A stretch of 64,000 nucleotides of DNA from the NCBI RefSeq assembly GCF_004366795.1, contig NZ_SORF01000001.1:186001-250000 (forward strand), in the 5' to 3' direction. Below the pieces are notes generated by a model. It saw nothing but the letters and a program-made list of their open reading frames with translations. It made no database searches and had not been told where the DNA came from. The position numbers and the translations under genes were made by a program. The stretch is from Alicyclobacillus sacchari (lineage in GTDB: Bacteria > Bacillota > Bacilli > Alicyclobacillales > Alicyclobacillaceae). This document shows, in pieces, positions 46,533 to 56,221 of this stretch (positions are counted from its first letter, which is position 1; every line of letters begins with the position of its first letter).

Positions 46533-48371
46533 TTAGGCAAGAAAACGGTACTGCGCAGCTACCAAATCGTAGTAATAGCCTCCCTGCGCCATGAGTTGTG
46601 CATGCGTCCCCCGTTCGACAATTCGCCCCCCGTCAAATACCAGAATTTGATGAGCGTCGCGAATCGTCGATAGCCGGTGTGCGACAACAAACGCCGTCCG
46701 CCCCTCCAGCAGAACACTGAGTCCCTTTTGAATCAGATGTTCGGTATATGTGTCAATACTCGCTGTCGCCTCATCAAGGATTAAGATGCGCGGATCGGCA
46801 AGAATGGCCCGTGCAAATGAAATGAGTTGACGCTGTCCCTGGGATAGGCGGCTGCCCCGTTCGCGCACCTCTGTGTAATATCCTTCTGGTAAGCTTTCGA
46901 TAAACTCGTGCGCGTAGACGGCCTGCGCAGCCGCCTTCACCTCTTCATCGGAAGCAGCTGGATTGCCATAGCGAATATTGTCCATTATGGTTCCCGAAAA
47001 GATGAAGGTATCTTGCAGCACAATGCCAATCTGACTACGCAGACTGTCGAGAGAAACCTGTGTAATGTCTTTGCCATCGACGAGAATGGAGCCTTCCGTC
47101 GGATCGTAAAAGCGAGCCAACAAATTGATGACCGTACTTTTCCCTGCGCCCGTATGACCGACCAACGCCACCGTTTGTCCCGGCAGTGCCTCAAAGGACA
47201 CATCGCTCAACGCCCGCCGGCCTTCCTCGTACGAAAAGCCAACCGAACGAAACTCAACCCTCCCTTTCAGGGGCGGCAATGCGATGGCATCATCGCAATC
47301 GACAACATTCGCTTTGGTGTCGAGATACTGAAAGATGCGCTCGGAAGATGCCATGGCGACGAGAATTTGATTGTACACTTGGCCGAGCTGTCCAATTGGC
47401 GTCCAGAAATTCCCCAAGTAGTTTGCAAACGAAACGAGCAACCCGACGGTAACGATGCCATTGTGTAACAAATGCACACCGTACCAGAAAAGCAAGGCGC
47501 TGCCGAGGGCACCCGTCAAGTCCACCAGCGGCCCGAACGGGATGGACCAACGCTGAGCCCGCAAAAACGTCGCCATGTAGTCGCGGTTCATCTTTTCAAA
47601 AAACTCTTGATTCTCATCTTGGCGCACGTACGATTCAGTGACGCGCATGCCTTGAATGCCTTCCGCGAGGTGCGCATTGATTCGACTCAAGCGAAGACGC
47701 ACCTGTTGCCACGCGCGGCGGATCTGGATTGTCAACCGCAGCGACAACATAAACATGAATGGAACGACAACCAATGTCACAATCGACAACTGCCAGTTTA
47801 GAGAGAACATAATCGCAATAATTCCAATCAGTGTAAACAGATTGGTAATGGAATTGATGACGCCATTTGTGAACAGATCTTGCAGTGAATTGACATCGTT
47901 CAAAATCCGAACCAAAATCGAACCCGCTGGTCGTGCATCGAAGAAATCACTCGACAATCCCTGTACGTGAATGAACAATTGTCTGCGCAACCCTTGAATG
48001 ACGCGCTGACCAAGCTGATTGGTCAGATAAATGCGAAACGACGAGGCTGCGAAGTTTAGCAAGTAGAGCCCAATCAGAACCCCGCCGTAGGCCATCAGCG
48101 CATGCAGGCGGTGGTGTGCAATGGCCGTATCAATGGTGCGACCAACCAGGTAGGGTGCTATGAGTGTGACCGCCAGGTTTCCGAGTGTTGCGCAAAACGC
48201 TGCCGCCATCAGTCCAGGATAAGGTCGCATGTACGATGCGAGCCGCTTCATCAGGGTAAATTGAAAGCTCTTTTCCAAAGCCTCGTCATCGCGATAAATG
48301 AAGGGTGCACGCAGCAACTCTTCGCGATTGGACGCTTCGGATCGCCCTTGTTCCTTTGCGTTCACACTCAT
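46533..48371 (-). CDS. ABC exporter half-transporter, catalytically complete subunit of a second heterodimer
   Basis: 612 residues: polar N-terminus, membrane domain, ATPase. Walker A GHTGAGKSTV, signature LSQGQRQLISFARAILADPR, Walker B LILDEATASIDTYTE with the catalytic Glu. Starts on an ATGA overlap with its partner gene. Similar to YfiC/YknV-type exporter subunits of Bacillus; substrate unknown. Confidence 0.88.
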   Translation of the reverse strand: MSVNAKEQGRSEASNREELLRAPFIYRDDEALEKSFQFTLMKRLASYMRPYPGLMAAAFCATLGNLAVTLIAPYLVGRTIDTAIAHHRLHALMAYGGVLIGLYLLNFAASSFRIYLTNQLGQRVIQGLRRQLFIHVQGLSSDFFDARPAGSILVRILNDVNSLQDLFTNGVINSITNLFTLIGIIAIMFSLNWQLSIVTLVVVPFMFMLSLRLTIQIRRAWQQVRLRLSRINAHLAEGIQGMRVTESYVRQDENQEFFEKMNRDYMATFLRAQRWSIPFGPLVDLTGALGSALLFWYGVHLLHNGIVTVGLLVSFANYLGNFWTPIGQLGQVYNQILVAMASSERIFQYLDTKANVVDCDDAIALPPLKGRVEFRSVGFSYEEGRRALSDVSFEALPGQTVALVGHTGAGKSTVINLLARFYDPTEGSILVDGKDITQVSLDSLRSQIGIVLQDTFIFSGTIMDNIRYGNPAASDEEVKAAAQAVYAHEFIESLPEGYYTEVRERGSRLSQGQRQLISFARAILADPRILILDEATASIDTYTEHLIQKGLSVLLEGRTAFVVAHRLSTIRDAHQILVFDGGRIVERGTHAQLMAQGGYYYDLVAAQYRFLA

Positions 48372-50146
48372 CCGATGTGCCCCTCCGTTCCCGTCTGTAC
48401 CGCTTCCCTGCCGTCGTTCATCGACGCGAAATCCTGAAACTGCATATCGAAGATATGGCGATACAAACCATTGCTTGCGAGCAATTCCTCATGTGTGCCG
48501 CGTTCGACGATCCGCCCGTCGTCGAGCACAAGAATTTGATCCGCGCGTTTGAGTGACGATATCCGGTGCGCGATGATAAACGTCGTCCGTCCCGCCATGA
48601 CCTTTTGCAAAGCCTGCTGAATTTCGTATTCTGTCTCCATATCGACAGCGCTCGTCGCATCGTCGAGAACCAGAATACTTGGATTGAGCAAGATTGCCCG
48701 CGCCAACGCTACACGTTGCTTTTGTCCGCCAGAAAGCCCCATTCCGCGTTCACCGACCAAAGTCATGTAACCCTCCGGAAGTTCGTCGATAAACTCCGCC
48801 GCGTCAGCCATCGCCGCGGCCCGTCGCACATCTTCGACGCTCGCCTGGGGACGACCGTACGCAATGTTGGCAAAGATGGTCGTCGAAAAGAGAAAAGGTT
48901 CCTGGAAAACGACACCGACCTGTGACCGCAAAGCGTGACGGTTCCAAGATCGAATATCGATCCCGTCGATCCGTATCTGTCCCTCCGTCACATCGCGAAA
49001 CCGCGCAATGAGCGACGTCAAGGTCGTTTTGCCAGCACCCGTCAAGCCAAGCAACGCGATGGTCTGCCCCGGCTCCGCAGTGAAGTTGATATCCGAGAGC
49101 ACCCACTTCTCGCCCATCTTGACCCCAACCTGGCAAAACTCCACCTTTCCTTGCATGGGTCTGGCGATCTGTTCTTGCGAGGCATCCAGGTCATCTGGAT
49201 ACTCGAGAATCTCGAGCAAACGCTCGCCCGCGGCCGTCGCTTGCGTCCAGTTATTGAGGAAGAACCCCAGCTGCGACATCGGCCAAATCATGTACCAGAC
49301 CACAGACAAAAATGCGATCAGATCACCTAGGTTCATATGGGAGGACATGACGAGCCAGCCGCCGACTAGCAGGATAAGGACGACGCCGATGTTGCCGACA
49401 AGTTCGATGAACGGAAAGAACTTGCGCCATAGTTTCGTCGCCTGCATGTTCGCACCGTAGTAGGCATCGTTGCGCTCGTTAAATTTGTCAATCTCAAACG
49501 ACTCTTTTGCAAACGATTTCACCGTGCGCATACCCATGAGATTTTCCTGAACGCCTGAATTCAGGCTACCAAGCGTACGCCGCACAGTCTGAAACACCGG
49601 ATGCAACTGCCGATCGAAACGGATGGCGGTCACAGCCAAAATCGGCATGAGCGCTGTGAGAACTAGCGCCAGCACCCAGTTCATCGTCAGCATCATGCTA
49701 ATGCCCAATACAACCGTAAGCCCCAGGCTCATCAGATTGTTGATGCCGAATGCAAAGAACATGCGAAACGCGTCCAAGTCTGCCGTCATCCGGGACATCA
49801 AATCCCCTGTATGAACGTTGTCATAATAGGAAAACGGTTGATGATTCAGTTTTTTGTACAGTGCATTACGCAAGTCAAACGCAGTTTTGCTGCCAAACAC
49901 CTGCGCCAAATACGCTTGCGAGAAGTTGAAAACGCCTTTGATCAGCGACGCTATCAAAATGGCAGCAGACAGCGGCAGCAGCTCTTGAAAATGATGTGCG
50001 ATCACGACCCGATTGACGATCATTTTCAGCAGGTACGGATAGGCGAGTTGAAGTGCTGTCGTTAAAACCAGCAAGCCTAAACTGACATACAGCAAACGCA
50101 AATAAGGACGGTAAAAGCGGCTTAAACGCCGGTACACGCCTTCCAC
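48368..50146 (-). CDS. ABC exporter half-transporter, degenerate-site subunit of the second heterodimer
   Basis: 592 residues from a GTG with AGAGGAGAG upstream; an ATG 18 codons earlier lacks such a site. Walker A GLTGAGKTT, signature LSGGQKQRVALARAILLNP, Walker B LVLDDATSAVDMETE with Asp instead of the catalytic Glu, the mark of the non-hydrolysing partner. The two genes overlap by four bases. Confidence 0.87.
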   Translation of the reverse strand: MEGVYRRLSRFYRPYLRLLYVSLGLLVLTTALQLAYPYLLKMIVNRVVIAHHFQELLPLSAAILIASLIKGVFNFSQAYLAQVFGSKTAFDLRNALYKKLNHQPFSYYDNVHTGDLMSRMTADLDAFRMFFAFGINNLMSLGLTVVLGISMMLTMNWVLALVLTALMPILAVTAIRFDRQLHPVFQTVRRTLGSLNSGVQENLMGMRTVKSFAKESFEIDKFNERNDAYYGANMQATKLWRKFFPFIELVGNIGVVLILLVGGWLVMSSHMNLGDLIAFLSVVWYMIWPMSQLGFFLNNWTQATAAGERLLEILEYPDDLDASQEQIARPMQGKVEFCQVGVKMGEKWVLSDINFTAEPGQTIALLGLTGAGKTTLTSLIARFRDVTEGQIRIDGIDIRSWNRHALRSQVGVVFQEPFLFSTTIFANIAYGRPQASVEDVRRAAAMADAAEFIDELPEGYMTLVGERGMGLSGGQKQRVALARAILLNPSILVLDDATSAVDMETEYEIQQALQKVMAGRTTFIIAHRISSLKRADQILVLDDGRIVERGTHEELLASNGLYRHIFDMQFQDFASMNDGREAVQTGTEGHIG

Positions 50147-50345
50147 AAACGTCTCTCCTCTCCCACTTTCCGACACCAGTTGGTGCGACACGAATGTCAT
50201 TTAACCACAAACGGGAGAGGCTGCATATTGTCGATTTGGTCATCTGATGACGAATTTGGCTGGCACCAAAACTGAGCCGATTTGACCTATCGTCTGGTAT
50301 TTTGAGGATATGAGGGACGAGGTCAGACCGCCGCGACTATGGCGG

Positions 50346-51215
50346 TCATTGTGCCCGTTGTCGAAATTCACTTGGGGAAACGCCGTACTTGGCCCGAAAG
50401 ACGCGGTAAAAGTAGGAATACGAATGAAATCCACAGAGGTCCGCAATTTGCTCCAAGTTCAGATTGCTAAACCGCATCCGATCACACGCCATTTGCAACC
50501 GTACATCCTGAAGGTATTGTACAATCGTCTGCCCATAAGCCTCTTTAAATACATGCACCGCCCGTGAGACGGAAAGCCCAATTTCCTCGGCGACATCGCG
50601 CAAACTGAACTCTTCCGGTGCGTGTTTCTCAATATACGAGCGAATGCGCTCTGCCGCCAACGGAATGGGTGAGGCTGCGGCGGGATCGTAACCATATTTA
50701 TCAATGGTGAGACACAGGGCCCGCAATAGATAGTCGCACAACTCCATATCCGGCTGCCCCGGACGCCGATGTTCTTCAATCAGTTGCCGCCAAAGATAAA
50801 CACAGTTCTCATGAAGAGCCAGCCGCAGGTGTGTCCTTCGCGGACGACCTTGCCACCATCGATCCAACCACGAACCTTCGCAAAACAAGTATAGGTCCGT
50901 CGATAGCACGTCGTTTGTCGTTGCCCGGTCGGTATCGTTCGCTTCGATCCGCAACTCGTACACCTGCCCGGGCGCAAACATGACGAGATCGCCAGCCTCG
51001 ACAACCAACAGGCGATTGCCAATTAAGACACGCGCTTGGCCGTCAGTTTGCAACCGGAATAAATAGGAGTCGAGTCCAGAGCGAATACTTTGAACATATG
51101 GCGCCTCGTGTTCGGCAAAGCCCGCACCACGCACCTTCGTCCCAAGCCCTGGTTGGCAATGGACGCATGCGTTGTCCATCAACACGGCACCATCACTCCA
51201 TTTGCGACAAATCAC
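50346..51215 (-). CDS. AraC-family transcriptional regulator with cupin-like sensor
   Basis: Up to 289 residues; the start is uncertain, with an in-frame GTG about ten codons later having a better binding site (GGAGTG). The N-terminal half has a cupin-like fold (VLIGNRLLVVEAGDLVMFAP, GQVYELRI). Two helix-turn-helix units at the C-terminus: FSLRDVAEEIGLSVSRAVHV and LEQIADLCGFHSYSYFYRVF. Likely senses a sugar or related compound. No obvious target gene is adjacent. Confidence 0.88.
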   Translation of the reverse strand: MICRKWSDGAVLMDNACVHCQPGLGTKVRGAGFAEHEAPYVQSIRSGLDSYLFRLQTDGQARVLIGNRLLVVEAGDLVMFAPGQVYELRIEANDTDRATTNDVLSTDLYLFCEGSWLDRWWQGRPRRTHLRLALHENCVYLWRQLIEEHRRPGQPDMELCDYLLRALCLTIDKYGYDPAAASPIPLAAERIRSYIEKHAPEEFSLRDVAEEIGLSVSRAVHVFKEAYGQTIVQYLQDVRLQMACDRMRFSNLNLEQIADLCGFHSYSYFYRVFRAKYGVSPSEFRQRAQ

Positions 51216-51400
51216 ACAATTCTTTTTGCTACACAGTCTGAATCATACAGGTGCAAGGGCATGTACGGCAATATCGAGGCAACATCTATTAGACATTGTC
51301 GCGCGCGTCCACTATACTGGGCAATGGAATGCAACGTCCCAGACAATCCTAGGATCGCACGCGGTTCCATCGGTGCAACGAAGGCAAGGAGGCACATTCA

Positions 51401-51889
51401 GTGAGTGAGGCAACGCAAACCCACGAAACCGTCGACGTCTCTGACGTCCTACTCGATCCCGCCGTACAAGTATCCCTCAACACCATCCTTGAGAAGCTTC
51501 CACAAATTGCACAAGTGATGACGGCTCTGACGAAGGATGAGGAGACCCTCGCGAGTTTGACCACCGTGATTGAAAACCTTCCCCGTCTTTCGAAGATCGT
51601 ATATCTGTTAGGACGTGTCTACCAAGCTGCAGAAGACGTTGTCACGGATGGGGATACCCTCGAAGGGTTCTCAAACATGTTCCAAAAGTTTACGCACCCG
51701 GCAGTCGATGTCGCCAAGAAGGGGCTGCGCGCTTACAACGCCGCGAAGGAACGTGCAGAACACGATACCACGGTGTACAGCGTCTTCAGCCTCTTGAAGT
51801 TGCTGAAAGATCCCAATGTGCAAAAGGGTATTCGCCTGGCTACCGCCATGCTCGACGAACTCGGCAAAGAGTCGTCCCATCACGAATAA
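51401..51889 (+). CDS. DUF1641 protein
   Basis: 162 residues from a GTG with AAGGAGG eight bases upstream. Helical protein with IENLPRLSKIVYLLGRVYQA and VYSVFSLLKLLKDPNVQKGI, both typical of the DUF1641 (YrhD-like) family found near formate dehydrogenase or oxidoreductase genes in Bacilli. No such gene is adjacent here. Function unknown. Confidence 0.8.
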   Translation: MSEATQTHETVDVSDVLLDPAVQVSLNTILEKLPQIAQVMTALTKDEETLASLTTVIENLPRLSKIVYLLGRVYQAAEDVVTDGDTLEGFSNMFQKFTHPAVDVAKKGLRAYNAAKERAEHDTTVYSVFSLLKLLKDPNVQKGIRLATAMLDELGKESSHHE

Positions 51890-51903
51890 GCATCATCCGA
51901 ACA

Positions 51904-51931
51904 AACCACGCCTACCCTGGCGTGGTTTTTT
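51904..51931 (+). terminator. Intrinsic terminator of the DUF1641 gene
   Basis: Nine-base stem AACCACGCC/GGCGTGGTT with a 6-base loop, then four more T. Fifteen bp after the stop. Confidence 0.85.
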
Positions 51932-51991
51932 GATGTGGTTTTTTCATACTGTCCCTTTGCGACACAAGCCCCTCTTTGCCATCACACATTC

Positions 51992-52020
51992 TCATAGGCC
52001 GACCCAACTGGGACATGCTA
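51992..52020 (+). promoter_or_regulatory. Possible sigma-G promoter of sspH
   Basis: -10 CATGCTA (52014-52020) fits the sigma-G pattern CATNNTA. TCATA lies 17 bp upstream, close to the -35 pattern GNATR. About 41 bp before the sspH start. Confidence 0.5.
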
Positions 52021-52061
52021 CATGTGTGTCAGCAAAAGGAAACTGGATAGGAGGAGCATGG

Positions 52062-52247
52062 ATGGACGTCCATCGCGCAAAAGACATCATCGCTTCCAAG
52101 GAGTTTATACCGGTCGAATACGAAGGGACACCGGTGTACATCAATCGCGTCTTTGAATCGAGCCCGTACGCGGAGGTTCGGTACGAGAATGGCGCCGTCA
52201 CGGAAGTGCCTGTTTCAAAGTTACAAGAAGTCGGAACATCTCATTGA
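52062..52247 (+). CDS. sspH: Small acid-soluble spore protein, H type
   Basis: 61 residues from the second of two close ATGs (MDVHRAKDIIASKEFIPVEY) after GGAGGAG. The family pattern is RAKxIxxSxxFIxVxYxGxxxYI followed by an acidic tail and VSxLxE, and all parts are present. SspH proteins are made in the forespore under sigma G. A likely sigma-G promoter is upstream. Confidence 0.88.
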   Translation: MDVHRAKDIIASKEFIPVEYEGTPVYINRVFESSPYAEVRYENGAVTEVPVSKLQEVGTSH

Positions 52248-52261
52248 CGCAAACACAAACG

Positions 52262-52290
52262 CTCAGCCCCAATCGACGATGGCGGCTGAG
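52262..52290 (+). terminator. Possible terminator after sspH
   Basis: Stem CTCAGCC/GGCTGAG with a 15-base loop, 14 bp after the stop. No T-run. Confidence 0.4.
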
Positions 52291-52347
52291 TCGGCCGTGG
52301 ATCTTTTACTCCAACGCAGAACCTTGCTACATTGAATAGAGGCAAGG

Positions 52348-52833
52348 ATGATCACGATGTACTCCGGCCACTTGACACACCATCGCGGGAGGATGATTTC
52401 CGATATGGATAAGGACGACCTAAAACAGCGACTGACACCACTTCAGTATCAGGTGACGCAGAACAACGCCACAGAGCCGCCGTTCCACAACGAGTACTGG
52501 AATCATCACGAGGAAGGTATTTATGTCGATATTGTCTCCGGCGAGCCGTTGTTCTCATCGCGCGACAAGTACGACGCTGGCTGTGGCTGGCCCAGCTTTA
52601 CGAAACCCATTCGATCCGACGTCCTGATCGAACGACCGGATTACAGCCACGGGATGATCCGGACTGAGGTGCGTAGCCAGGAAGCTGACTCCCACCTTGG
52701 CCATGTCTTTGAAGACGGCCCGCGCGCGACCGGCGGCTTGCGCTACTGCATCAACTCCGCCGCGCTGCGTTTCATTCCGAAAGCGGATCTCGAAAAAGAA
52801 GGCTATGGCGAGTACCTGAAGCTGTTCGACTGA
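52348..52833 (+). CDS. msrB: Peptide-methionine (R)-S-oxide reductase
   Basis: 161 residues from the first ATG; by comparison with other MsrB proteins the real start may be the ATG at 52405 ([19 protein letters not shown]). Repairs methionine-R-sulfoxide in proteins. [11 protein letters not shown] and the catalytic Cys in [16 protein letters not shown] are present. The paired CxxC zinc sites of some MsrBs are absent, as in Bacillus MsrB. Confidence 0.93.
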   Translation: MITMYSGHLTHHRGRMISDMDKDDLKQRLTPLQYQVTQNNATEPPFHNEYWNHHEEGIYVDIVSGEPLFSSRDKYDAGCGWPSFTKPIRSDVLIERPDYSHGMIRTEVRSQEADSHLGHVFEDGPRATGGLRYCINSAALRFIPKADLEKEGYGEYLKLFD

Positions 52834-52870
52834 GACACAATCCCAACACCGGGGGTTCAGGAGGCATACG

Positions 52871-53638
52871 ATGTTTGTCGCCGTAAAAATCGCCGAAAGC
52901 TTGTTGATCCCGCCCGGCCTGTTCGTTTTGGCCCTCGTACTCGCCGGGCTCTTCGGCCTGCGCCGATATGCATGGCTGGCGCGGACAAACATCGCGATCG
53001 CGCTGATCATCGCCATCGTGTCGACCCAATGGTTCGCCAATCTGCTTTTACGACCGCTCGAATCCGCGTATCCCCAACCCAAACACCCGCACGCAGATGC
53101 CATCGTCGTGCTTGGCGGCGGTTTTACGACGGGGACGCCGGATGTCACTGGTCTGGGCAACCTCTACGGGGACTCGTCTGTCCGACTGCTGGCAGCGGCC
53201 ATGTTGTACCGCCGACTGCACGTCCCAATTCTCTTGTCCGGCGGGCCCAATACGAGGTCAGGCGGCCGATCATATTCGTTTGCCGCCATCGGTGCTCGCG
53301 ATCTCGCCGCCCTCGGCGTGCCCAACAACATGATCTGGCAAGAGCCGAATAGTCGCAACACAGAAGAAAACGCCTCGTTTTCTGCGATCATCCTGAGGGC
53401 GCACCACGCGCAAACACCCCTCATCATGACTTCTGCGTACCACATGCGGCGCGCCGTACTCGATTTCAACAAATTTGGTGTAACAGCCACACCCTATCCT
53501 GTTGGCTACTTGGTCAATCGCGCGGCGAGCAACGACGCATTTGGCTGGTTGCCATCCATCGCAGGGCTCTCCGATACGACCATTGCCGTGCGCGAATACC
53601 TCGGCATCGCCGCGACACAACTTGGTGTGCGCGGCTGA
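52871..53638 (+). CDS. YdcF/ElyC-like DUF218 membrane protein
   Basis: 255 residues. Two N-terminal membrane spans, then a DUF218 domain: ADAIVVLGGGFTTGTP, LLSGGPNTRSGG, NSRNTEENASFSAI and MTSAYHMRRAVLDFNKFGV. Relatives act in cell-envelope carrier-lipid or vancomycin-resistance processes. The role here is unknown. It follows msrB by 37 bp and may share its transcript. Confidence 0.85.
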   Translation: MFVAVKIAESLLIPPGLFVLALVLAGLFGLRRYAWLARTNIAIALIIAIVSTQWFANLLLRPLESAYPQPKHPHADAIVVLGGGFTTGTPDVTGLGNLYGDSSVRLLAAAMLYRRLHVPILLSGGPNTRSGGRSYSFAAIGARDLAALGVPNNMIWQEPNSRNTEENASFSAIILRAHHAQTPLIMTSAYHMRRAVLDFNKFGVTATPYPVGYLVNRAASNDAFGWLPSIAGLSDTTIAVREYLGIAATQLGVRG

Positions 53639-53652
53639 ACGAGGTACAACCG

Positions 53653-54429
53653 TCACTCGACGTGAAGCTGCTCCATCACATCCGCATACGCCTCAGCTGT
53701 CGCAGCCACAATGCCATTGACCAAAGTATGGCGCTGATTGAACACATAAGGCCTACCCGTCTTGTCGGTCACCCGGCCGCCAGCTGCTTCTACGATCGCG
53801 ACACCCGCCGCGATGTCCCACTCGTTTTTCGGCCCGAGGCTAAACGTGGCGTCGGCGTGGCCCGCCCCAATCAGGGCCAACTTGTACGCGATGGATCCCA
53901 CGGCTTCGACACTCATCGTTCGCTCGAATGGAACAAATTCTCCCCGCTTGATCTCCGAGCGACTACCCAATACCGTCAACCGTTCACCGCGCGCCCGTGA
54001 AGATCGAATCGGATTGCCATTGAGCCACGCTCCACTGCCGGCCAACCCGGCGAACAGGTCGCGCAAAGCCGGGTTACAAATGACCCCAAGCACCGCTTTG
54101 CCGCGTTCAGCCAATGCAACAGAGACAGCATATTGCGGAACGCCTTCGACAAATTCGCGCGTGCCGTCGATGGGATCGACAATCCAAACATATTCCATAT
54201 CCAGCCTTGATAGATCGTCGCGCGTCTCCTCCGAGAGCCAACCGGATCCAGGCAAAAGTGTGAGCAAGCGCTCTCGCAAAAACGTATCACACGCGAGATC
54301 AGCCGTGGTGACCGGATCCGAGGCCCCCTTGAATTGCGTGTCATAGCCCTTTTTCGCGATATCCTCAACAATATCGCCCGCATCGCGCACCAACTGTGCA
54401 ACGGCCTGTAACAGCGATGTATCGATCAC
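53653..54429 (-). CDS. Inositol monophosphatase family phosphatase
   Basis: 258 residues from a GTG with AAGGAAAGG upstream. Lithium-sensitive phosphatase motifs: metal site SEETRDD, WIVDPIDGTREFVEGVPQYA and KNEWDIAAGVAIVEAAGGRV. Could act on inositol phosphate, histidinol phosphate or 3'-phosphoadenosine-5'-phosphate; the sequence does not decide. It lies 97 bp behind uxuA on the same strand and may be the tail of that cluster. Confidence 0.85.
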   Translation of the reverse strand: MIDTSLLQAVAQLVRDAGDIVEDIAKKGYDTQFKGASDPVTTADLACDTFLRERLLTLLPGSGWLSEETRDDLSRLDMEYVWIVDPIDGTREFVEGVPQYAVSVALAERGKAVLGVICNPALRDLFAGLAGSGAWLNGNPIRSSRARGERLTVLGSRSEIKRGEFVPFERTMSVEAVGSIAYKLALIGAGHADATFSLGPKNEWDIAAGVAIVEAAGGRVTDKTGRPYVFNQRHTLVNGIVAATAEAYADVMEQLHVE

Positions 54430-54526
54430 GATGAACAAACCTTTCCTTGGCAAGTTGAGCCTGACGGACTCTCCATGCCCATTATACCGGGTATGTCCAA
54501 ACACGACCGCCATCTGCCGTTCAGGT

Positions 54527-55570
54527 TTACCCGATAGCCCGCGCGGCTTCCCATAGGCCGTTGAGGTAGGCGAGACCAAGAGCCCGATCGTACAAGCCGT
54601 ATCCTGGGTTGCCGTTCTCACCCCAGATCATGCGCCCGTGATCAGGGCGAACGGGGCCCGCATAGTCCATCTCGGCCAGTATCCGTATCAAGCCGAACAT
54701 GTCGATGGAACCGTTGGCGGAAAGGTGGCCAGACTCGTAAAAGGATCGCGGGCCAATGCGGCGCACATTGCGCAGATGCACGAAGTGAACCCGCTTCGCC
54801 TCGCCCAAGTCGCGCAGGATGAGTGGCAGATCGTTATCTGCCGAGGCACCGAGCGAGCCTGAGCAAAAGCAAACGCCATTTGCGGGCTTGTCACAGAGGC
54901 GAATGAGCCGCTGCAAGGCGGCGCGATCGACGATGATGCGCGGGATACCGACGACGGACCAGGGCGGATCATCAGGATGAATAGCCATGGCAATGCCTAC
55001 TTCTTCCGCGACCGGTATAACGGCCTGCAGAAAATACGCGAGATGATCCCACAAGGCGGCGGCGCCCATCTCGCGATACTGCGAAAGCATGTCGCGCAAA
55101 CGCTGACTATCCGTCTCCAAGTTCCATGCCGGTAAGCGCAGCCGCCCGGCAAGCAAGGCCTGTTCATCGACTTCTTCGTCGAAATACGCAAGCGTGGTCG
55201 ATCCGTCGGGCAATTCATACGTGAGCGACGTGCGCAGCCAATCGAACAATGGCATGAAGTTGTAGCAGACGGTGCGAACGCCAGCCGCAGCCAGGCGCCG
55301 CAACGTGGTCTGATAATTGGCAATGTACCTGTCGCGAGTTGGCCGCCCCAGTTTGATGTCCTCGTGCACGGGCACGCTTTCGATCACGGTCAATCGCAAT
55401 CCTGCAGCTTCCACGGTCCGCACGAGCGAGCGAATTTCATCCTCCGGCCAGGCTTCACCTGCGGACAAGTGATAAAGCGACGTGACAATGCCGACGACCC
55501 CTGGAATTTGGCGAATGTTGCGAAGTGTCACTGGATCGTCGGGGCCATACCATCGAAAAGACATTTGCAT
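54527..55570 (-). CDS. uxuA: Mannonate dehydratase
   Basis: 347 residues. Converts D-mannonate to 2-keto-3-deoxygluconate. Typical UxuA parts: FRWYGPDDPVTLRNIRQIPG, VCYNFMPLFDWLRT, AIHPDDPPWSVVGIPRII, CFCSGSLGA and RPDHGRMIWGE. Last sugar-acid gene of the cluster, 21 bp after eda. Confidence 0.95.
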   Translation of the reverse strand: MQMSFRWYGPDDPVTLRNIRQIPGVVGIVTSLYHLSAGEAWPEDEIRSLVRTVEAAGLRLTVIESVPVHEDIKLGRPTRDRYIANYQTTLRRLAAAGVRTVCYNFMPLFDWLRTSLTYELPDGSTTLAYFDEEVDEQALLAGRLRLPAWNLETDSQRLRDMLSQYREMGAAALWDHLAYFLQAVIPVAEEVGIAMAIHPDDPPWSVVGIPRIIVDRAALQRLIRLCDKPANGVCFCSGSLGASADNDLPLILRDLGEAKRVHFVHLRNVRRIGPRSFYESGHLSANGSIDMFGLIRILAEMDYAGPVRPDHGRMIWGENGNPGYGLYDRALGLAYLNGLWEAARAIG

Positions 55571-55591
55571 CGATGTGCGCCTCCTGCCGCG

Positions 55592-56221
55592 TTATCCTAA
55601 CAATGCCCGCAAGCGTTCTGCGCGGTGCGCGATGCTCGCGAAGTCGCGAGCGGCAATTTCCGCCTTCGGAAACAACGAGCTGCCCATGCCAACAGCTATG
55701 GCGCCTGCATCGATAAACTGGCGCGCGTTCGTCTCGTCGATGCCACCTGTGACCATGGCCTGCAGATCGCCAAACGGCCCGCGCAAATCGCGCACGTAGC
55801 CCGGTCCCATGGCCGCCGCCGGGAAAATCTTGACCGCTTCGGCTCCGGCCTGGCGCGCGGCACGCACCTCTGTCGGCGAGAGCACGCCTGGCACCATCGG
55901 CTTCGCAATGCTCGCAGCCAGACTTAGAAGTGCAGGATCGAAATGGGGGGAGACGAAAAATTCAGCGCCGCTGGCGTGCGCGTCCAACAGTTGCTGTTCA
56001 GTCAAAACGGTACCCGCGCCAATGCGCGCTTTCGCACCATGGCGCTCGCGCGTCTCCGCAATGAGGCGCGAACCGCCCTCTGCATCCATGGTCACCTCAA
56101 TGGCCGTGATGCCGCCTTCAACCAAGGCCGCGATCACGTCGTGAAACACCTCTTCTGGCAGCCTTCTTACCACCGCGACCACTCGCGCCTCTGCCAGCCA
56201 CGCCACAATATCGGATATCAC
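55592..56221 (-). CDS. eda: 2-keto-3-deoxy-6-phosphogluconate aldolase
   Basis: 209 residues. Class I aldolase with IGAGTVLTEQQLLDAHASGA, FFVSPHFD and the Schiff-base Lys in AEAVKIFPAAAMGPGYVRDL. Splits KDPG to pyruvate and glyceraldehyde-3-phosphate. Overlaps kdgK by four bases. Confidence 0.94.
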   Translation of the reverse strand: MISDIVAWLAEARVVAVVRRLPEEVFHDVIAALVEGGITAIEVTMDAEGGSRLIAETRERHGAKARIGAGTVLTEQQLLDAHASGAEFFVSPHFDPALLSLAASIAKPMVPGVLSPTEVRAARQAGAEAVKIFPAAAMGPGYVRDLRGPFGDLQAMVTGGIDETNARQFIDAGAIAVGMGSSLFPKAEIAARDFASIAHRAERLRALLG

